Assembly: GCA_050260515.1 (NCBI GenBank)
Contig: JBLNCI010000010.1
Coordinates: 50,305-114,304, forward strand
Direction of reading: 5' to 3'
Source: DATJIG01 sp050260515
GTDB lineage: Bacteria; Pseudomonadota; Alphaproteobacteria; SMXQ01
DNA: 64,000 bases
The notes under the pieces were generated by a model. That model worked only from the letters and a program-made list of their open reading frames with translations. It did no database searches and had not been told where the DNA came from. Each line of letters begins with the position of its first letter. The first letter of the stretch is position 1. Shown here piece by piece: positions 1 through 8,956 of this stretch. The translations under genes and the position numbers were made by a program.

Positions 1-522
1 CACGAGATCGTCCATCTCCTGCTCGTTGACGCCGCGCAGCGCCACGGTGTTGACCTTCACCTTCATGCCCGCCTCGCGCGCGGCGAACACGCCGTCGAGG
101 ACCTTGTCGAGCTTGCCGCGGCGGGTGATCTCGGTGAACTTGGCCGGATCCAGCGTGTCGATCGACACGTTGACGCGCTTGACCCCGAGCTTGGCGAGCG
201 GCTCAGCGAATTCCGCGAGCCGGCTGCCGTTGGTCGTGAGCGTCAGCTCCTCGAGCGCGCCCGTCTTGAGGTGCCGCGACAGGCTCTCGAACAGCGACAG
301 GACATTCTTCCGCACCAGCGGCTCGCCGCCGGTGAGCCGCAGCTTCTTCACACCGAGGCGCACGAACGCCGACCCGAGCCGGTCGATCTCCTCGAGGGTG
401 AGCACGTCTGCCTTCGGCAGGAACGTCATCTCCTCGGCCATGCAGTAGATGCAGCGGAAATCGCACCGATCCGTCACGGAGATGCGCAAGTAGCTGATAT
501 GGCGGCCAAACGGGTCGATCAT
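1..522 (-). CDS. moaA: GTP 3',8-cyclase MoaA, 5' part (runs off the left edge)
   Basis: Radical-SAM enzyme that converts GTP to 3',8-cyclo-GTP in the first step of molybdenum cofactor synthesis, in the cytoplasm. The N-terminal 174 codons are present. They begin MIDPFGRHISYLRISVTDRC, and the [4Fe-4S]/SAM cysteines appear as CDFRCIYCM (CxxxCxxC). Further on are the LTGGEPLVRK and TTNGSRL motifs of MoaA. The ATG at 522 has AGGA a few bases upstream. The frame stays open to base 1, so the C-terminal half lies outside. It reads in the same direction as the histidine kinase upstream, with a gap of about 110 bases. It is unrelated to the flagellar genes and marks the left border of the cluster. Confidence 0.93.
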   Translation of the reverse strand, partial: MIDPFGRHISYLRISVTDRCDFRCIYCMAEEMTFLPKADVLTLEEIDRLGSAFVRLGVKKLRLTGGEPLVRKNVLSLFESLSRHLKTGALEELTLTTNGSRLAEFAEPLAKLGVKRVNVSIDTLDPAKFTEITRRGKLDKVLDGVFAAREAGMKVKVNTVALRGVNEQEMDDLV

Positions 523-631
523 GGGGTCCTGCGGGCAGGGGCGTCTGCCGGGGATATGGCCCCTATTTTACGGATAACCACCGTCCGGCGCCATGGCTGC
601 GCTCGGGCTGCCGAAGGCGCAAAAGCGGGGT

Positions 632-2245
632 TTACGGCTCGTCCGAGCCGCTCAGCGCCCGAGCGAGCGGAAGCGTGACCGTGAACCGGGCGCCGCGTCC
701 GGGGAGGCTCTGGAGGGTGATGTCGCCATCCATGAGCCGGGCAAGCTCCCGCGCGACGGCAAGGCCGAGACCCATGCCCTCGGTCTGTCGGGTCAGGATG
801 TTGTTCTCGCCCTGGTAGAACCGCTCGAAGACCCGCTCGGCTTCCGCGGCGGGAATGCCGATGCCCGTATCCCACACGGTGATGGCGAGGCGGTCGCCCT
901 CGACCTGCGCCTCGACGCCGACCCGCCCGCCGGATGCCGTGAACTTGATGGCGTTCGACAGCAGGTTGGCGAAGATCTGCCGTGCCCGGACGCGGTCCGC
1001 CAGCACGATCCACGGTCCGGTGAGGTCGCATGCGGTGATGTCGACCTTCTTGTCGGCGGCGCGAAGGACGACCAGCGCGCGCGCCTCGGCGATGAGGTCC
1101 TGGGCCCGGACCGGCGCGACCTTGATCGACAGCGTCTGGCGCTTGATGTTCGCGGTGTCGAGAAGGTCCTCGATCAACGCCAGCAGGTGCTTGCCGGCGC
1201 GATGGATGTTGCGGAAATACCCGAGGTAGGACTCGTGGAGCGGCCCGAACAGCTTCGCCTGTGCCGCGTCCGAGAAGCCGATGATCGAGTTCAGCGGCGT
1301 CCGCAACTCATGGCTCATCATCGCGAGAAAGTCGGTCTTCGCCTTGTCGGCGGCCTGCGCCTGCTCGAGCGCGAGATCGAGCTGCGCGTTGCGCGACTTC
1401 AACTCCTCGACGGCCTCTTCGAGCTTCACGCGCGAGGCGAACGCATCCTGCTCCGCCGCGTGGCGACGCGTGACGTCCGTGCCGGTGCCCCGGTATCCGG
1501 CGAAGGCGCCGGTCTCGTCGTCGAAGATGGGCACGCCCGACAACTGCACGCGGCGCAGCTCGGATTTCCCGTGCGTCATCTGAAACACGGCGTTCCGGAA
1601 CGGCGCACGGCGCGCGATGAGTCCCATGGCGTCCGGTATGCCATCGGTCGGCTCGAACTGGCCGAGCGCGAGAAGATAATGTCCGACCAGAACCTGCGGC
1701 GGGCGTCCGACCGTTTCAGCGATCCGCGGCGATGCGAACGTGAGATTGAGACGGGCATCGGTGGACCAGACCCAGTCCGAGCTGGACCGGATCACGTCGA
1801 GCAGCCATGACTCCGTGCGCGCGGCGCGCCGGTTGGCCTCGACCACGGCGGTGATGTCGCTCCATGAGCCGCTGAATCCGTTGATGCCGCCCCTGTCGTC
1901 GATCAGCGGCACGTGCCGCACGCGCAGCGTGCGACCATTGACGGTATGCGTCTCCTCGATCGGCGCACGCGACGCGTACAGCCGCTCGATCAGGTGCATC
2001 AGCCGGGGTGGAGTGTCCTCGGGGCGGCTCTTGTCGGCGCCGTAAACGGCAATGGCGATATCGTCGAAGGCGCGGTTCCGCAGAATGAGCGCGCCCGCGG
2101 GATCGCAGACGTAGACCGGCAGAGAGGATGCGAGGAACAGGCGGGCGAGGGAGGCGAGGGATTCCGCGCCGCGGGGCTCAGGGTGCACCCAAGCGACGTT
2201 GGAATCGGCTGCCGTCCCGGCGGAACGGCCTTCCATCGCGTTCAT
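632..2245 (-). CDS. Cytoplasmic PAS-domain sensor histidine kinase, PleC/DivJ type
   Basis: Predicted sensor kinase of 537 residues with no membrane segment. It has two PAS-like regions (about 35-135 and 145-265), the second ending in GYRGTGTDVT, then a short coiled coil (about 265-305). The dimerisation/phosphoacceptor box is SHELRTPLNSIIGFS with the His near residue 312. It is followed by the N box NLLSNAIKFT, G1 DTGIGIP, F box FERFYQ and G2 GMGLGLAVAR. The text after the His box (FGPL..Y..Y...IH.AG.HLL.LI.D.LD) resembles PleC/DivJ-family kinases. There is no receiver domain. The neighbouring gene is the phosphotransferase chpT, transcribed divergently, with ctrA nearby, so a role in the CtrA phosphorelay is plausible but inferred. 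The ATG at 2245 is used; an internal ATG at 2236 is possible. Confidence 0.85.
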   Translation of the reverse strand: MNAMEGRSAGTAADSNVAWVHPEPRGAESLASLARLFLASSLPVYVCDPAGALILRNRAFDDIAIAVYGADKSRPEDTPPRLMHLIERLYASRAPIEETHTVNGRTLRVRHVPLIDDRGGINGFSGSWSDITAVVEANRRAARTESWLLDVIRSSSDWVWSTDARLNLTFASPRIAETVGRPPQVLVGHYLLALGQFEPTDGIPDAMGLIARRAPFRNAVFQMTHGKSELRRVQLSGVPIFDDETGAFAGYRGTGTDVTRRHAAEQDAFASRVKLEEAVEELKSRNAQLDLALEQAQAADKAKTDFLAMMSHELRTPLNSIIGFSDAAQAKLFGPLHESYLGYFRNIHRAGKHLLALIEDLLDTANIKRQTLSIKVAPVRAQDLIAEARALVVLRAADKKVDITACDLTGPWIVLADRVRARQIFANLLSNAIKFTASGGRVGVEAQVEGDRLAITVWDTGIGIPAAEAERVFERFYQGENNILTRQTEGMGLGLAVARELARLMDGDITLQSLPGRGARFTVTLPLARALSGSDEP

Positions 2246-2494
2246 GAATTAATGCCCACCCCGATTTGGCGGCGATCCTAACGGCTCACCGGGGCAAGTC
2301 AAGGTGACTGCGCCTGGTCTGCATCGCAGAAGGCGCGGGAAACTGCGGATAAGTACAGTGTCGGCGGTCGGCGGACCGGTCGTTAACAGATGCCCATTTG
2401 CGCGCCACCGCCACGGGGGGGCTATGGTAAACATCGCGGGCTGCATCGGCCGCCCGTCGATCAGCGCCGTTCCGCGTCAGCCCAGAAGGTCCGT

Positions 2495-3139
2495 ATGCCG
2501 CAGTCGATCGACGCCCGTCTCCTGGAACTCATCTGCGCCCGTCTGTGCCACGATCTCGTCGGCCCGGTCTCCGCGATCGGCAACGGCGTCGAGCTGGTCA
2601 CCGAGTTCGGCGAGGACATGCGCGGCGAGGCGCTCGCGCTCATTGCGCAAAGCGCGTCCGAGGCGGCCCGTCGGTTGCAGTTCTTCCGTGTCGCGTTCGG
2701 CTCCGCGGCCGGAGGCGACGGGCAGAGCCTGCCGCTGCGGGAGGTGCGCACCCGAGCGCTCGCTCTGCCGCTGGGCGGGCGTGTGACGGTCGACTGGCCG
2801 GAGAGCTCCGGATTGGATCCCGCCCTGTCGCGGCCGGCGACCAAGGTCCTGCTGAGCCTGTTCCTCACGGCCGTCGACGGAGCGGCCGGGACCGGCACGG
2901 TGCATCTCCACATCGCACCCGCCGGCACAGCGTTCGATGTGTCCGCGGCTGGCGCCAAGGCGGCGCTCGACGCGGACGTGGTTCGCGCCCTCGCCGGGGA
3001 GCTTCCCGCTGCCGAAGCGAGTCCGCGCACCGCCGTCGCCGTCCACGCTCACATCTTCGCGAGGGAGGCCGGCCTCGCGCTCGCCGTGCGCAACGACCCC
3101 GGCCGAATCACAATTTCCGCCCGTCCGGCAATGGCCTGA
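2495..3139 (+). CDS. chpT: Histidine phosphotransferase ChpT
   Basis: Homodimeric histidine phosphotransferase that in alphaproteobacteria passes phosphate from CckA to CtrA and CpdR. The 214-residue protein begins MPQSIDARLLELICARL. The acceptor is His19 in the CHDLVGP motif, followed by the helix SAIGNGVEL, typical of the HPTransfase (PF10090) family. The C-terminal half is a degenerate ATPase-like fold, as is usual. The start was placed at ATG 2495 because AGAAGG lies 5 bases upstream; an earlier in-frame ATG at 2390 would add 35 residues without family similarity. It lies directly upstream of cheA and shares the window with its expected target ctrA. The upstream gap 2246-2494 shows no convincing promoter or full CtrA box. 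Confidence 0.85.
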   Translation: MPQSIDARLLELICARLCHDLVGPVSAIGNGVELVTEFGEDMRGEALALIAQSASEAARRLQFFRVAFGSAAGGDGQSLPLREVRTRALALPLGGRVTVDWPESSGLDPALSRPATKVLLSLFLTAVDGAAGTGTVHLHIAPAGTAFDVSAAGAKAALDADVVRALAGELPAAEASPRTAVAVHAHIFAREAGLALAVRNDPGRITISARPAMA

Positions 3140-3172
3140 GATAGCGGCGGGCAACCTGCATTAAGGCCTGAT

Positions 3173-3187
3173 TTTAGATAATCTTAA
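3173..3187. promoter_or_regulatory. Near-consensus CtrA box upstream of cheA
   Basis: TTTAGATAATCTTAA fits TTAA-N7-TTAA with one mismatch (7 of 8). It lies about 85-99 bases before the cheA start in an AT-richer patch of an otherwise GC-rich region. CtrA control of the che operon is inferred. Confidence 0.45.
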
Positions 3188-3271
3188 TGAGTTTCGCGCA
3201 CCTTCGCTCCATCCCTCACAAGCACGGGATCGGCCGAAGGCGCCGGTCCCGCTGCAACGCGGACGGCGGCA

Positions 3272-5896
3272 ATGGACGATTTACTGCGCGAGTTCCTGAC
3301 TGAGAGCGCCGAAAGCCTCGGGCGCCTGGACGTCGAGCTGGTGGAGCTCGAGAAGAATCCCAACGACCAGGAGCTGTTGAGCAATATTTTCCGGCTGGTC
3401 CACACGGTGAAAGGCACCTGTGGGTTCCTCGGTCTGCCCCGCCTGGAGGCGGTCGCGCATGCCGGCGAGAACGTGCTCGGGCGCATTCGCGAGGGCAAGC
3501 TCCCGGTCGACGCGCAGGCCATCACGCTGATCCTGACGTCGATCGACTGCATCAAGTCGATCCTCGCCGAGATCGAACGCACCGAGGTCGAGCCGCAAGG
3601 CGACGATTCGGAGCTCATCGGGCAGCTCAATGCCTTCGCGGAAAGCGCGGAGGGAGACGCTGCTCCCGCGCCGGCGTCCGCTCCGGTCGCGGTCGCTGAG
3701 CCCGCGCCGGTCGCGGCTCCGGTCGCGCAAGCTCCGGCTGCCGAAAAGATCGACGCGGCGCCTGCGGCGCCGGCTTACGTCGAGCCCGCTCCGGCGCATG
3801 CCGAGGCGGCCGCCGCGCCCGTGAAGGCGGCGGCGAAGCCGGCCGAGGGCGTCGCAGGGTCGGCCCCCGAGGTCAACCAGACGATCCGCGTCAACGTCGG
3901 CCTGCTCGAGAACCTGATGAACCTGGTGAGCGAGCTCGTGCTCACCCGCAATCAGCTGTTGCAGATGGTGCGCGGCCGCAACGACGCCGAGCTCACCGTT
4001 CCGCTGCAGCGGCTCTCGCACACCACGACCGAGCTGCAGGAAGGGGTCATGAAGACCCGCATGCAGCCGATCGGCAACGCGTGGAACCAGTTGCCGCGGA
4101 TTGTGCGCGATCTCGCGCGGGACCTCGGCAAGGAAATCACGCTCGAAATGCACGGCGCCGAGACGGAACTGGATCGGCAGGTGCTCGAGCTGATCAAGGA
4201 TCCGCTCACCCACATGGTGCGCAACTCGGCGGATCACGGGCTCGAGACTCCGGACGCACGCCGCGCCGCCGGCAAGCCTGAGACCGGCCGCATCATCCTC
4301 GAGGCGTTCCACGAGGGCGGCCACATCATCGTCAAGATCTCCGACGACGGTAAGGGCCTCGCGCTGCGCCGCATCAAGGACAAGGCGCTGCAGCAGGGCC
4401 TCGTCTCGGAAGCCGATCTCGCCCAGATGAGCGAGAACCAGATCCAGCAGCTCATCTTCCGCGCCGGCTTCTCGACCGCCGAGAAGGTCACGAACGTCTC
4501 CGGCCGCGGCGTCGGCATGGACGTCGTCCGGACCAACATCGAGAAGATCGGCGGCACGATCGAGATGAAGTCGGCGGAGGGGAAGGGCACCACCTTCACC
4601 ATCAAGATTCCGCTGACCCTCGCCATCGTCTCGGCGCTGATCGTCGAGTGCGCCGACGAGCGATTCGCGATCCCGCAGATCAATGTCGTCGAGCTCGTGC
4701 GCGCCGGCGGCAAGTCCGACCACGCCATCGAGAAGATCAACGGCACGCCGGTGCTGCGCCTCCGCGAGGCTCTGCTGCCGCTGGTCTCTCTGCGCCACCT
4801 GCTCAAGCTCGAAGACCAGGCGGTCGCCGACGAGCCGGACGAGGCGTTCATCATCGTGACCGCCGTCGGCAGCCAGCACTTCGGCATCATCGTCGATCGC
4901 GTGTTCGACACCGAGGAAATCGTCGTGAAGCCGGTTGCGCCGATCCTGCGCGACATTTCGCTTTATTCGGGAAACACCATCCTCGGCGACGGCTCCGTGG
5001 TCATGATTCTCGATCCGAACGGCATCGCCAGCTCGAGCGGCGCCAGCGAGATCGGCGACGACCGTACCGCCGAGGAGGCGCATGCCACCGCGCGCGGCGA
5101 GGATCGTTCGGCGATCCTGCTGTTCCGCGCCGGCGGCGACACGCCGAAGGCGGTGCCGCTCGCGCTGGTCGCCCGTCTCGAGGAGATCGACGTCGCGGCG
5201 ATCGAGCGGTCGAACGGCACGCCGGTCGTGCAGTACCGCGGCCAGCTCATGCCGCTCGTGACCGTCAATGGCGACGCCGCGATCAGGTCGTCGGGCCGCC
5301 AGCCGGTCGTCGTCTTCACGGACGAGGGTCGCTCGATGGGCCTCGTCGTCGACGAGATCACCGATATCGTCGAGGACACGTTCACCCTCGAGCTCGCCAG
5401 CGGCCAGCCGGGCGTGATCGGCTCGGCGGTGATCGCGGGCAAGGCGACCGAGGTGATCGACGTCGCGTACTACATGGGCGCGGTCCACGCGGACTGGTCC
5501 CGGACGGGTCCCGACGAGGACCACAAGCGCGTGCTGCTGGTCGACGACAGCCCGTTCTTCCGCAATCTCCTCCAGCCGCTGCTCGCGGTCGCCGGCTACG
5601 ACGTGACCGCGGTCGAGAGCGCCGAGGAGGCGTTGCGGTTGCGCGATCGCGGCGAGGCATTCGACGTCATCGTGAGCGACATCGGCATGCCCGGACTAGA
5701 CGGCTGCGCGTTCGCCCACGAGGTTCGCGCCGGCGGCGCGTGGAAGGCGACGCCGCTCGTCGCGCTGGCCGCCAACGCGACCGATATCCAGCGCGGTCAG
5801 GCCGCCGGCTTCAACGATCTCGCGGCGAAGTTCGACCGTGAGTCGATCGTCACCAAGGTCTCGCAAACGCTTCTCAATCTGCAAGGTGCCGCATGA
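3272..5896 (+). CDS. cheA: Hybrid chemotaxis histidine kinase CheA with C-terminal receiver
   Basis: Kinase of the chemoreceptor array, which phosphorylates CheY and CheB. The 874 residues run in this order: Hpt domain with His44 in RLVHTVKGTC; Ala/Pro-rich linker (about 125-200) in place of a clear P2 domain; dimerisation helices (LLENLMNLVSELVLTRN); ATPase with HMVRNSADHGLE, DDGKGL and GRGVGMDVV; a CheW-like domain; a second CheW-like region (about 615-745); and a C-terminal receiver (KRVLLVDDSPFF, acceptor Asp in VIVSDIGMPG). It differs from enterobacterial CheA in the second CheW-like region and the receiver, a form known from alphaproteobacterial che clusters. It is the first gene of cheA-cheW-cheY-cheB-cheR and its stop overlaps the cheW start. 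No chemoreceptor gene is present in the window. Confidence 0.95.
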   Translation: MDDLLREFLTESAESLGRLDVELVELEKNPNDQELLSNIFRLVHTVKGTCGFLGLPRLEAVAHAGENVLGRIREGKLPVDAQAITLILTSIDCIKSILAEIERTEVEPQGDDSELIGQLNAFAESAEGDAAPAPASAPVAVAEPAPVAAPVAQAPAAEKIDAAPAAPAYVEPAPAHAEAAAAPVKAAAKPAEGVAGSAPEVNQTIRVNVGLLENLMNLVSELVLTRNQLLQMVRGRNDAELTVPLQRLSHTTTELQEGVMKTRMQPIGNAWNQLPRIVRDLARDLGKEITLEMHGAETELDRQVLELIKDPLTHMVRNSADHGLETPDARRAAGKPETGRIILEAFHEGGHIIVKISDDGKGLALRRIKDKALQQGLVSEADLAQMSENQIQQLIFRAGFSTAEKVTNVSGRGVGMDVVRTNIEKIGGTIEMKSAEGKGTTFTIKIPLTLAIVSALIVECADERFAIPQINVVELVRAGGKSDHAIEKINGTPVLRLREALLPLVSLRHLLKLEDQAVADEPDEAFIIVTAVGSQHFGIIVDRVFDTEEIVVKPVAPILRDISLYSGNTILGDGSVVMILDPNGIASSSGASEIGDDRTAEEAHATARGEDRSAILLFRAGGDTPKAVPLALVARLEEIDVAAIERSNGTPVVQYRGQLMPLVTVNGDAAIRSSGRQPVVVFTDEGRSMGLVVDEITDIVEDTFTLELASGQPGVIGSAVIAGKATEVIDVAYYMGAVHADWSRTGPDEDHKRVLLVDDSPFFRNLLQPLLAVAGYDVTAVESAEEALRLRDRGEAFDVIVSDIGMPGLDGCAFAHEVRAGGAWKATPLVALAANATDIQRGQAAGFNDLAAKFDRESIVTKVSQTLLNLQGAA

Positions 5897-6381
5897 GCAA
5901 GCCCCAGCACACCCAGGCCTCTGCCGACGTCACCGCCACCACCGACGAGCGCGTCTACGTCACCCTGATGGTGGCCGACCAGCTCTTCGGGGTGCCGATC
6001 CACACCGTCCAGGACGTGCTCGGCCCCCAGCGGATCGACTCGATCCCGCTTGCGCCCTCGGAAGTGGCGGGGTCGCTCAATCTGCGCGGCCGCATCGTCA
6101 CCGCGATCGATCTGCGCAAGCGCCTCGGCCTGCCGCCGCGTCCGGCCGATCAGCAGGGCATGAGCGTCGTCGTCGACCACAACGGCGAGCTTTACAGCCT
6201 GCTGATGGACCAGGCGGGCGAGGTCATGTCGCTGCCGGCGTCCGACTTCGAGCCGTATCCCTCGACGCTCGACCCGCTGTGGCAGGAGGTCACCTCCGGC
6301 ATCTACCAGCTCGACGGGCGTCTCCTCGTGATCCTGGAGATCGATCGCCTGCTGGATCTCGGTCACGCGAAAGCGGCGTAA
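5893..6381 (+). CDS. cheW: Chemotaxis coupling protein CheW
   Basis: Adaptor that links chemoreceptors to CheA in the cytoplasmic array. The 162 residues form a single CheW domain after a short polar N-terminus. The family motif GSLNLRGRIVTAIDLRKRLG is near residue 60, and LLMDQAGEVMSLP and LLVILEIDRLL are also visible. The ATG overlaps the cheA stop by four bases (ATGA), so the two are translationally coupled. Confidence 0.95.
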   Translation: MSKPQHTQASADVTATTDERVYVTLMVADQLFGVPIHTVQDVLGPQRIDSIPLAPSEVAGSLNLRGRIVTAIDLRKRLGLPPRPADQQGMSVVVDHNGELYSLLMDQAGEVMSLPASDFEPYPSTLDPLWQEVTSGIYQLDGRLLVILEIDRLLDLGHAKAA

Positions 6382-6406
6382 CGGACACCCGCGCGGGAGC
6401 TGAGCC

Positions 6407-6781
6407 ATGCCGGCAAGCAAGTCCTGCCTCATCGTCGACGACTCCAAGGTCGTCCGCATGGTCGCGCGGAAGATCCTCGAGGGCATGAACTTCGCCATCG
6501 CCGAGGCGGAGAACGGCAAGCTGGCGCTCGAGGCGTGCCAGCGTCAGATGCCGGACGTCGTCCTGCTCGACTGGAACATGCCGGTCATGGACGGGCTCGG
6601 CTTCCTCAAGGCACTGCGCGCGTCGCAGGGCGGCGGCCAGCCGGTTGTCGTGTTCTGCACCACCGAAAACGATCTCTCCCGGATCCAGGAGGCGATCGGC
6701 GCCGGCGCCAACGAGTACATCATGAAACCGTTCGACCGCGACATCATCGAGACCAAATTCGCGCAAGTCGGCTTGATCTGA
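6407..6781 (+). CDS. cheY: Chemotaxis response regulator CheY
   Basis: Single-domain receiver of 124 residues, the phosphorylated output of CheA that acts at the flagellar switch. The acidic pair is in LIVDDSKVV, the acceptor Asp in VVLLDWNMPVMDG, the Thr in VFCTTEND and the Lys in IMKPFDRD. It lies 25 bases after cheW, with AGGACA-like purines and GGGAGCTGAGCC before the ATG. A second, more divergent CheY lies near cheZ at 55678. Which of the two is the main FliM-binding regulator cannot be told from sequence alone. Confidence 0.93.
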   Translation: MPASKSCLIVDDSKVVRMVARKILEGMNFAIAEAENGKLALEACQRQMPDVVLLDWNMPVMDGLGFLKALRASQGGGQPVVVFCTTENDLSRIQEAIGAGANEYIMKPFDRDIIETKFAQVGLI

Positions 6782-6816
6782 GCGTCCCGTCAATGGCAGT
6801 CCCGAGGACGCCCGGT

Positions 6817-7956
6817 ATGAGTTCCACAAGTCCAACCCCAGCGTCCCGCGCCGCGCCCGTGACGGATACGACGCCGTATCGCGTCATGCTGGTCGACGAC
6901 TCGGCGGTGATCCGCGGCATCCTCGCGCGAACGCTCGAGAACGAGACCGACATCGCGGTCGCCGTTACGGCGAGCAACGGCGAGCAGGCGGTGCGGCTTC
7001 TGGCGCAGACGCCCGTCGACGTCATCGTGCTCGACATCGAGATGCCGGTGCTCGACGGCATCGGGGCGCTGCCACGGCTGCTGGCGATCGATCCCAACGT
7101 CAAGATCGTGATGGCGTCGACGCTGACGCAGCGCAACGCCGAGATCAGTCTGAAGGCGCTGGAGCTCGGCGCCGCCGACTACATCCCGAAGCCGACCGCG
7201 ACCCGCGAGATCTCGGCCGGCGACGAGTTCAAGCGCGAGCTCGTCGCCAGGGTTCGCAACCTCGGGATCGCCTACCGGCGCGCCGCGTCGCTGCCGATGT
7301 GGAGCGGTCCGGCGGAGACTGTCGCCGTTCCCAAGCCTGCGCCCAAGACCGTGGCTCTGCGGCCGTTCCGCGTCCAGCCGATCGAGGCGCTCGCGGTCGG
7401 TTCCTCGACTGGCGGTCCCCAGGCGCTGCTGCGGTTCTTCAAGGGCCTTCAGACGTTCCATAAGCCGGTGCTGGTCACGCAGCACATGCCGCCGACGTTC
7501 ACCGCCATCCTCGCCGACAACATCGCGCGCGCGTCGGGACGCCCGTGCTCGGAAGCGAGGGACGGTGAGACCGTGCGGCCGGGCCATGTTTACGTCGCGC
7601 CCGGGAACTTCCACATGACGCTGATGCGCGAGCCGGCGCGCGTCCGCATCGCGCTCACTCAGGATCCTCCGGAGAACTTCTGCCGCCCATCGGTGGACCC
7701 GATGCTGCGCAGTATGGTGCAGGTCTGGGGCCCGTCGCTGCTCACCGTCATCCTCACCGGGATGGGGCAGGACGGTCTCAAGGGTTGCCGCGCGGTGGTC
7801 GAGGCGGGCGGCATCGTCGTCGCCCAGGACGAGGCATCGAGCGTCGTCTGGGGCATGCCGGGCGCGGTCGCGCACGACGGCATTTGCAGCGCCGTCAAGA
7901 CCGTGGAAGAGCTCGCGCTGTTCGCCGAGAACATCGGCCGGGGGCGGATGCCATGA
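6817..7956 (+). CDS. cheB: Chemotaxis methylesterase/glutaminase CheB
   Basis: Phosphorylation-activated protein-glutamate methylesterase that resets chemoreceptors. The 379 residues comprise an N-terminal receiver (VMLVDDSAVIRGIL, acceptor Asp in VIVLDIEMPVLDG) and, after a linker, the CheB catalytic domain. The expected triad elements are the Ser in GSSTGGPQAL, the His in VTQHMPPTF and the Asp in LTGMGQDG. The ATG at 6817 was chosen because GAGG lies 9 bases upstream. The in-frame ATG at 6793 is the alternative and has a weak ribosome site. The stop overlaps the cheR start (ATGA). Confidence 0.94.
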   Translation: MSSTSPTPASRAAPVTDTTPYRVMLVDDSAVIRGILARTLENETDIAVAVTASNGEQAVRLLAQTPVDVIVLDIEMPVLDGIGALPRLLAIDPNVKIVMASTLTQRNAEISLKALELGAADYIPKPTATREISAGDEFKRELVARVRNLGIAYRRAASLPMWSGPAETVAVPKPAPKTVALRPFRVQPIEALAVGSSTGGPQALLRFFKGLQTFHKPVLVTQHMPPTFTAILADNIARASGRPCSEARDGETVRPGHVYVAPGNFHMTLMREPARVRIALTQDPPENFCRPSVDPMLRSMVQVWGPSLLTVILTGMGQDGLKGCRAVVEAGGIVVAQDEASSVVWGMPGAVAHDGICSAVKTVEELALFAENIGRGRMP

Positions 7957-8888
7957 CCCCAGCCGACTTCCAGTTCCTCGCCAAGTTCCTCAAGGACCAG
8001 TCGGGGCTCGCGCTCGCGGAGGACAAGGGCTATCTGCTCGAATCCCGGCTCGTGCCGGTCGCGCGGGCGCACGGGCTCAAGAGCGTCGACGAGATCGCCG
8101 CCGAGGTCCGCGCCGGACGCAATCAGCGGCTGATGAATGCCGTCGTCGAGGCGATGACGACCAACGAGTCGTTCTTCTTCCGCGACATCAAGCCGTTCGA
8201 TCAGTTCAAGACGTTCGTGCTGCCGCAGATGCTGGCGCGCCGTGCGTCGACCAAGCAGCTTCGCATCTGGTCTGCGGCGTGCTCCACCGGCCAGGAGCCG
8301 TACACGCTGGCGATGCTGCTGACGGAAGCCGCGGCACAGCTCCAGGGCTGGCGGGTGGAGATCATCGCCACCGACATCGCGCCCGGCGTCCTCGCCAAGG
8401 CCCGCGCGGGCCTGTACTCGCAGTTCGAGGTGCAGCGCGGCCTTCCGGTGCAGATGCTGCTGAAGCACTTCAGCCAAAAGGCGGAAGGTTGGGAGATCGC
8501 CCCCCAACTGCGGGCGATGATCAACTTCCGCGAATTCAACCTGCTGTCCGACATGAAGGCGCTCGGCACGTTCGACGTCGTCTTCTGCCGCAACGTGCTG
8601 ATCTACTTCGACCAGCTCACGAAGAGCGACGTCCTTGCCCGCATCCGCGCCCAGATGCGCGAGGACGGCATCCTTTATCTCGGCGGCGCGGAAACGGTGC
8701 TCGGAGTCTCCGAGTCGTTCCGCCCGGTGCAGGGCCAGCGTGGTCTGTACGCGACCATGGATCCGGCGGCATCGATCTGGGACCGGGCGGCCGAAGCGGT
8801 CCAGGCTGCGGTGCCCACGACCGGCGCCGGAACCGCGATGGCGGCCGCACCGCTTGCCGCCGGCGCGCGCCCCGCCGCCCGCGCCTGA
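7953..8888 (+). CDS. cheR: Chemoreceptor methyltransferase CheR
   Basis: SAM-dependent methyltransferase that methylates glutamates of chemoreceptors. The 311 residues start MTPADFQFLAKFLKDQSGLA. The N-terminal helical domain ends in MTTNESFFFRD, followed by the Rossmann-like catalytic domain with WSAACSTGQEPYTLAM, IIATDIAP and DVVFCRNVLIYF, and then LYLGGAETVLG. The last 35 residues are an Ala-rich tail that looks dispensable. It has a four-base overlap with cheB. It is the last gene of the che operon and is followed at once by a strong terminator. Confidence 0.95.
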   Translation: MTPADFQFLAKFLKDQSGLALAEDKGYLLESRLVPVARAHGLKSVDEIAAEVRAGRNQRLMNAVVEAMTTNESFFFRDIKPFDQFKTFVLPQMLARRASTKQLRIWSAACSTGQEPYTLAMLLTEAAAQLQGWRVEIIATDIAPGVLAKARAGLYSQFEVQRGLPVQMLLKHFSQKAEGWEIAPQLRAMINFREFNLLSDMKALGTFDVVFCRNVLIYFDQLTKSDVLARIRAQMREDGILYLGGAETVLGVSESFRPVQGQRGLYATMDPAASIWDRAAEAVQAAVPTTGAGTAMAAAPLAAGARPAARA

Positions 8889-8903
8889 GCTCCCTCAGGG
8901 CAT

Positions 8904-8934
8904 AAAAAAAGCCCGGCCGATCGGCCGGGCTTTT
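8904..8934. terminator. Bidirectional intrinsic terminator between cheR and ctrA
   Basis: A perfect 20-base palindrome, GCCCGGCCGATCGGCCGGGC (8911-8930), has a run of seven A on the left and TTTT on the right. It therefore works for cheR (plus) and for ctrA (minus), which converge here. Confidence 0.9.
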
Positions 8935-8956
8935 CTCTTCCGGTGAACGCGACGGC

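Noticed and set aside
3281..5524. Long minus-strand open frame opposite cheA
   Set aside because: Low-complexity Arg/Asp/Leu shadow of cheA; no ribosome site or domain.
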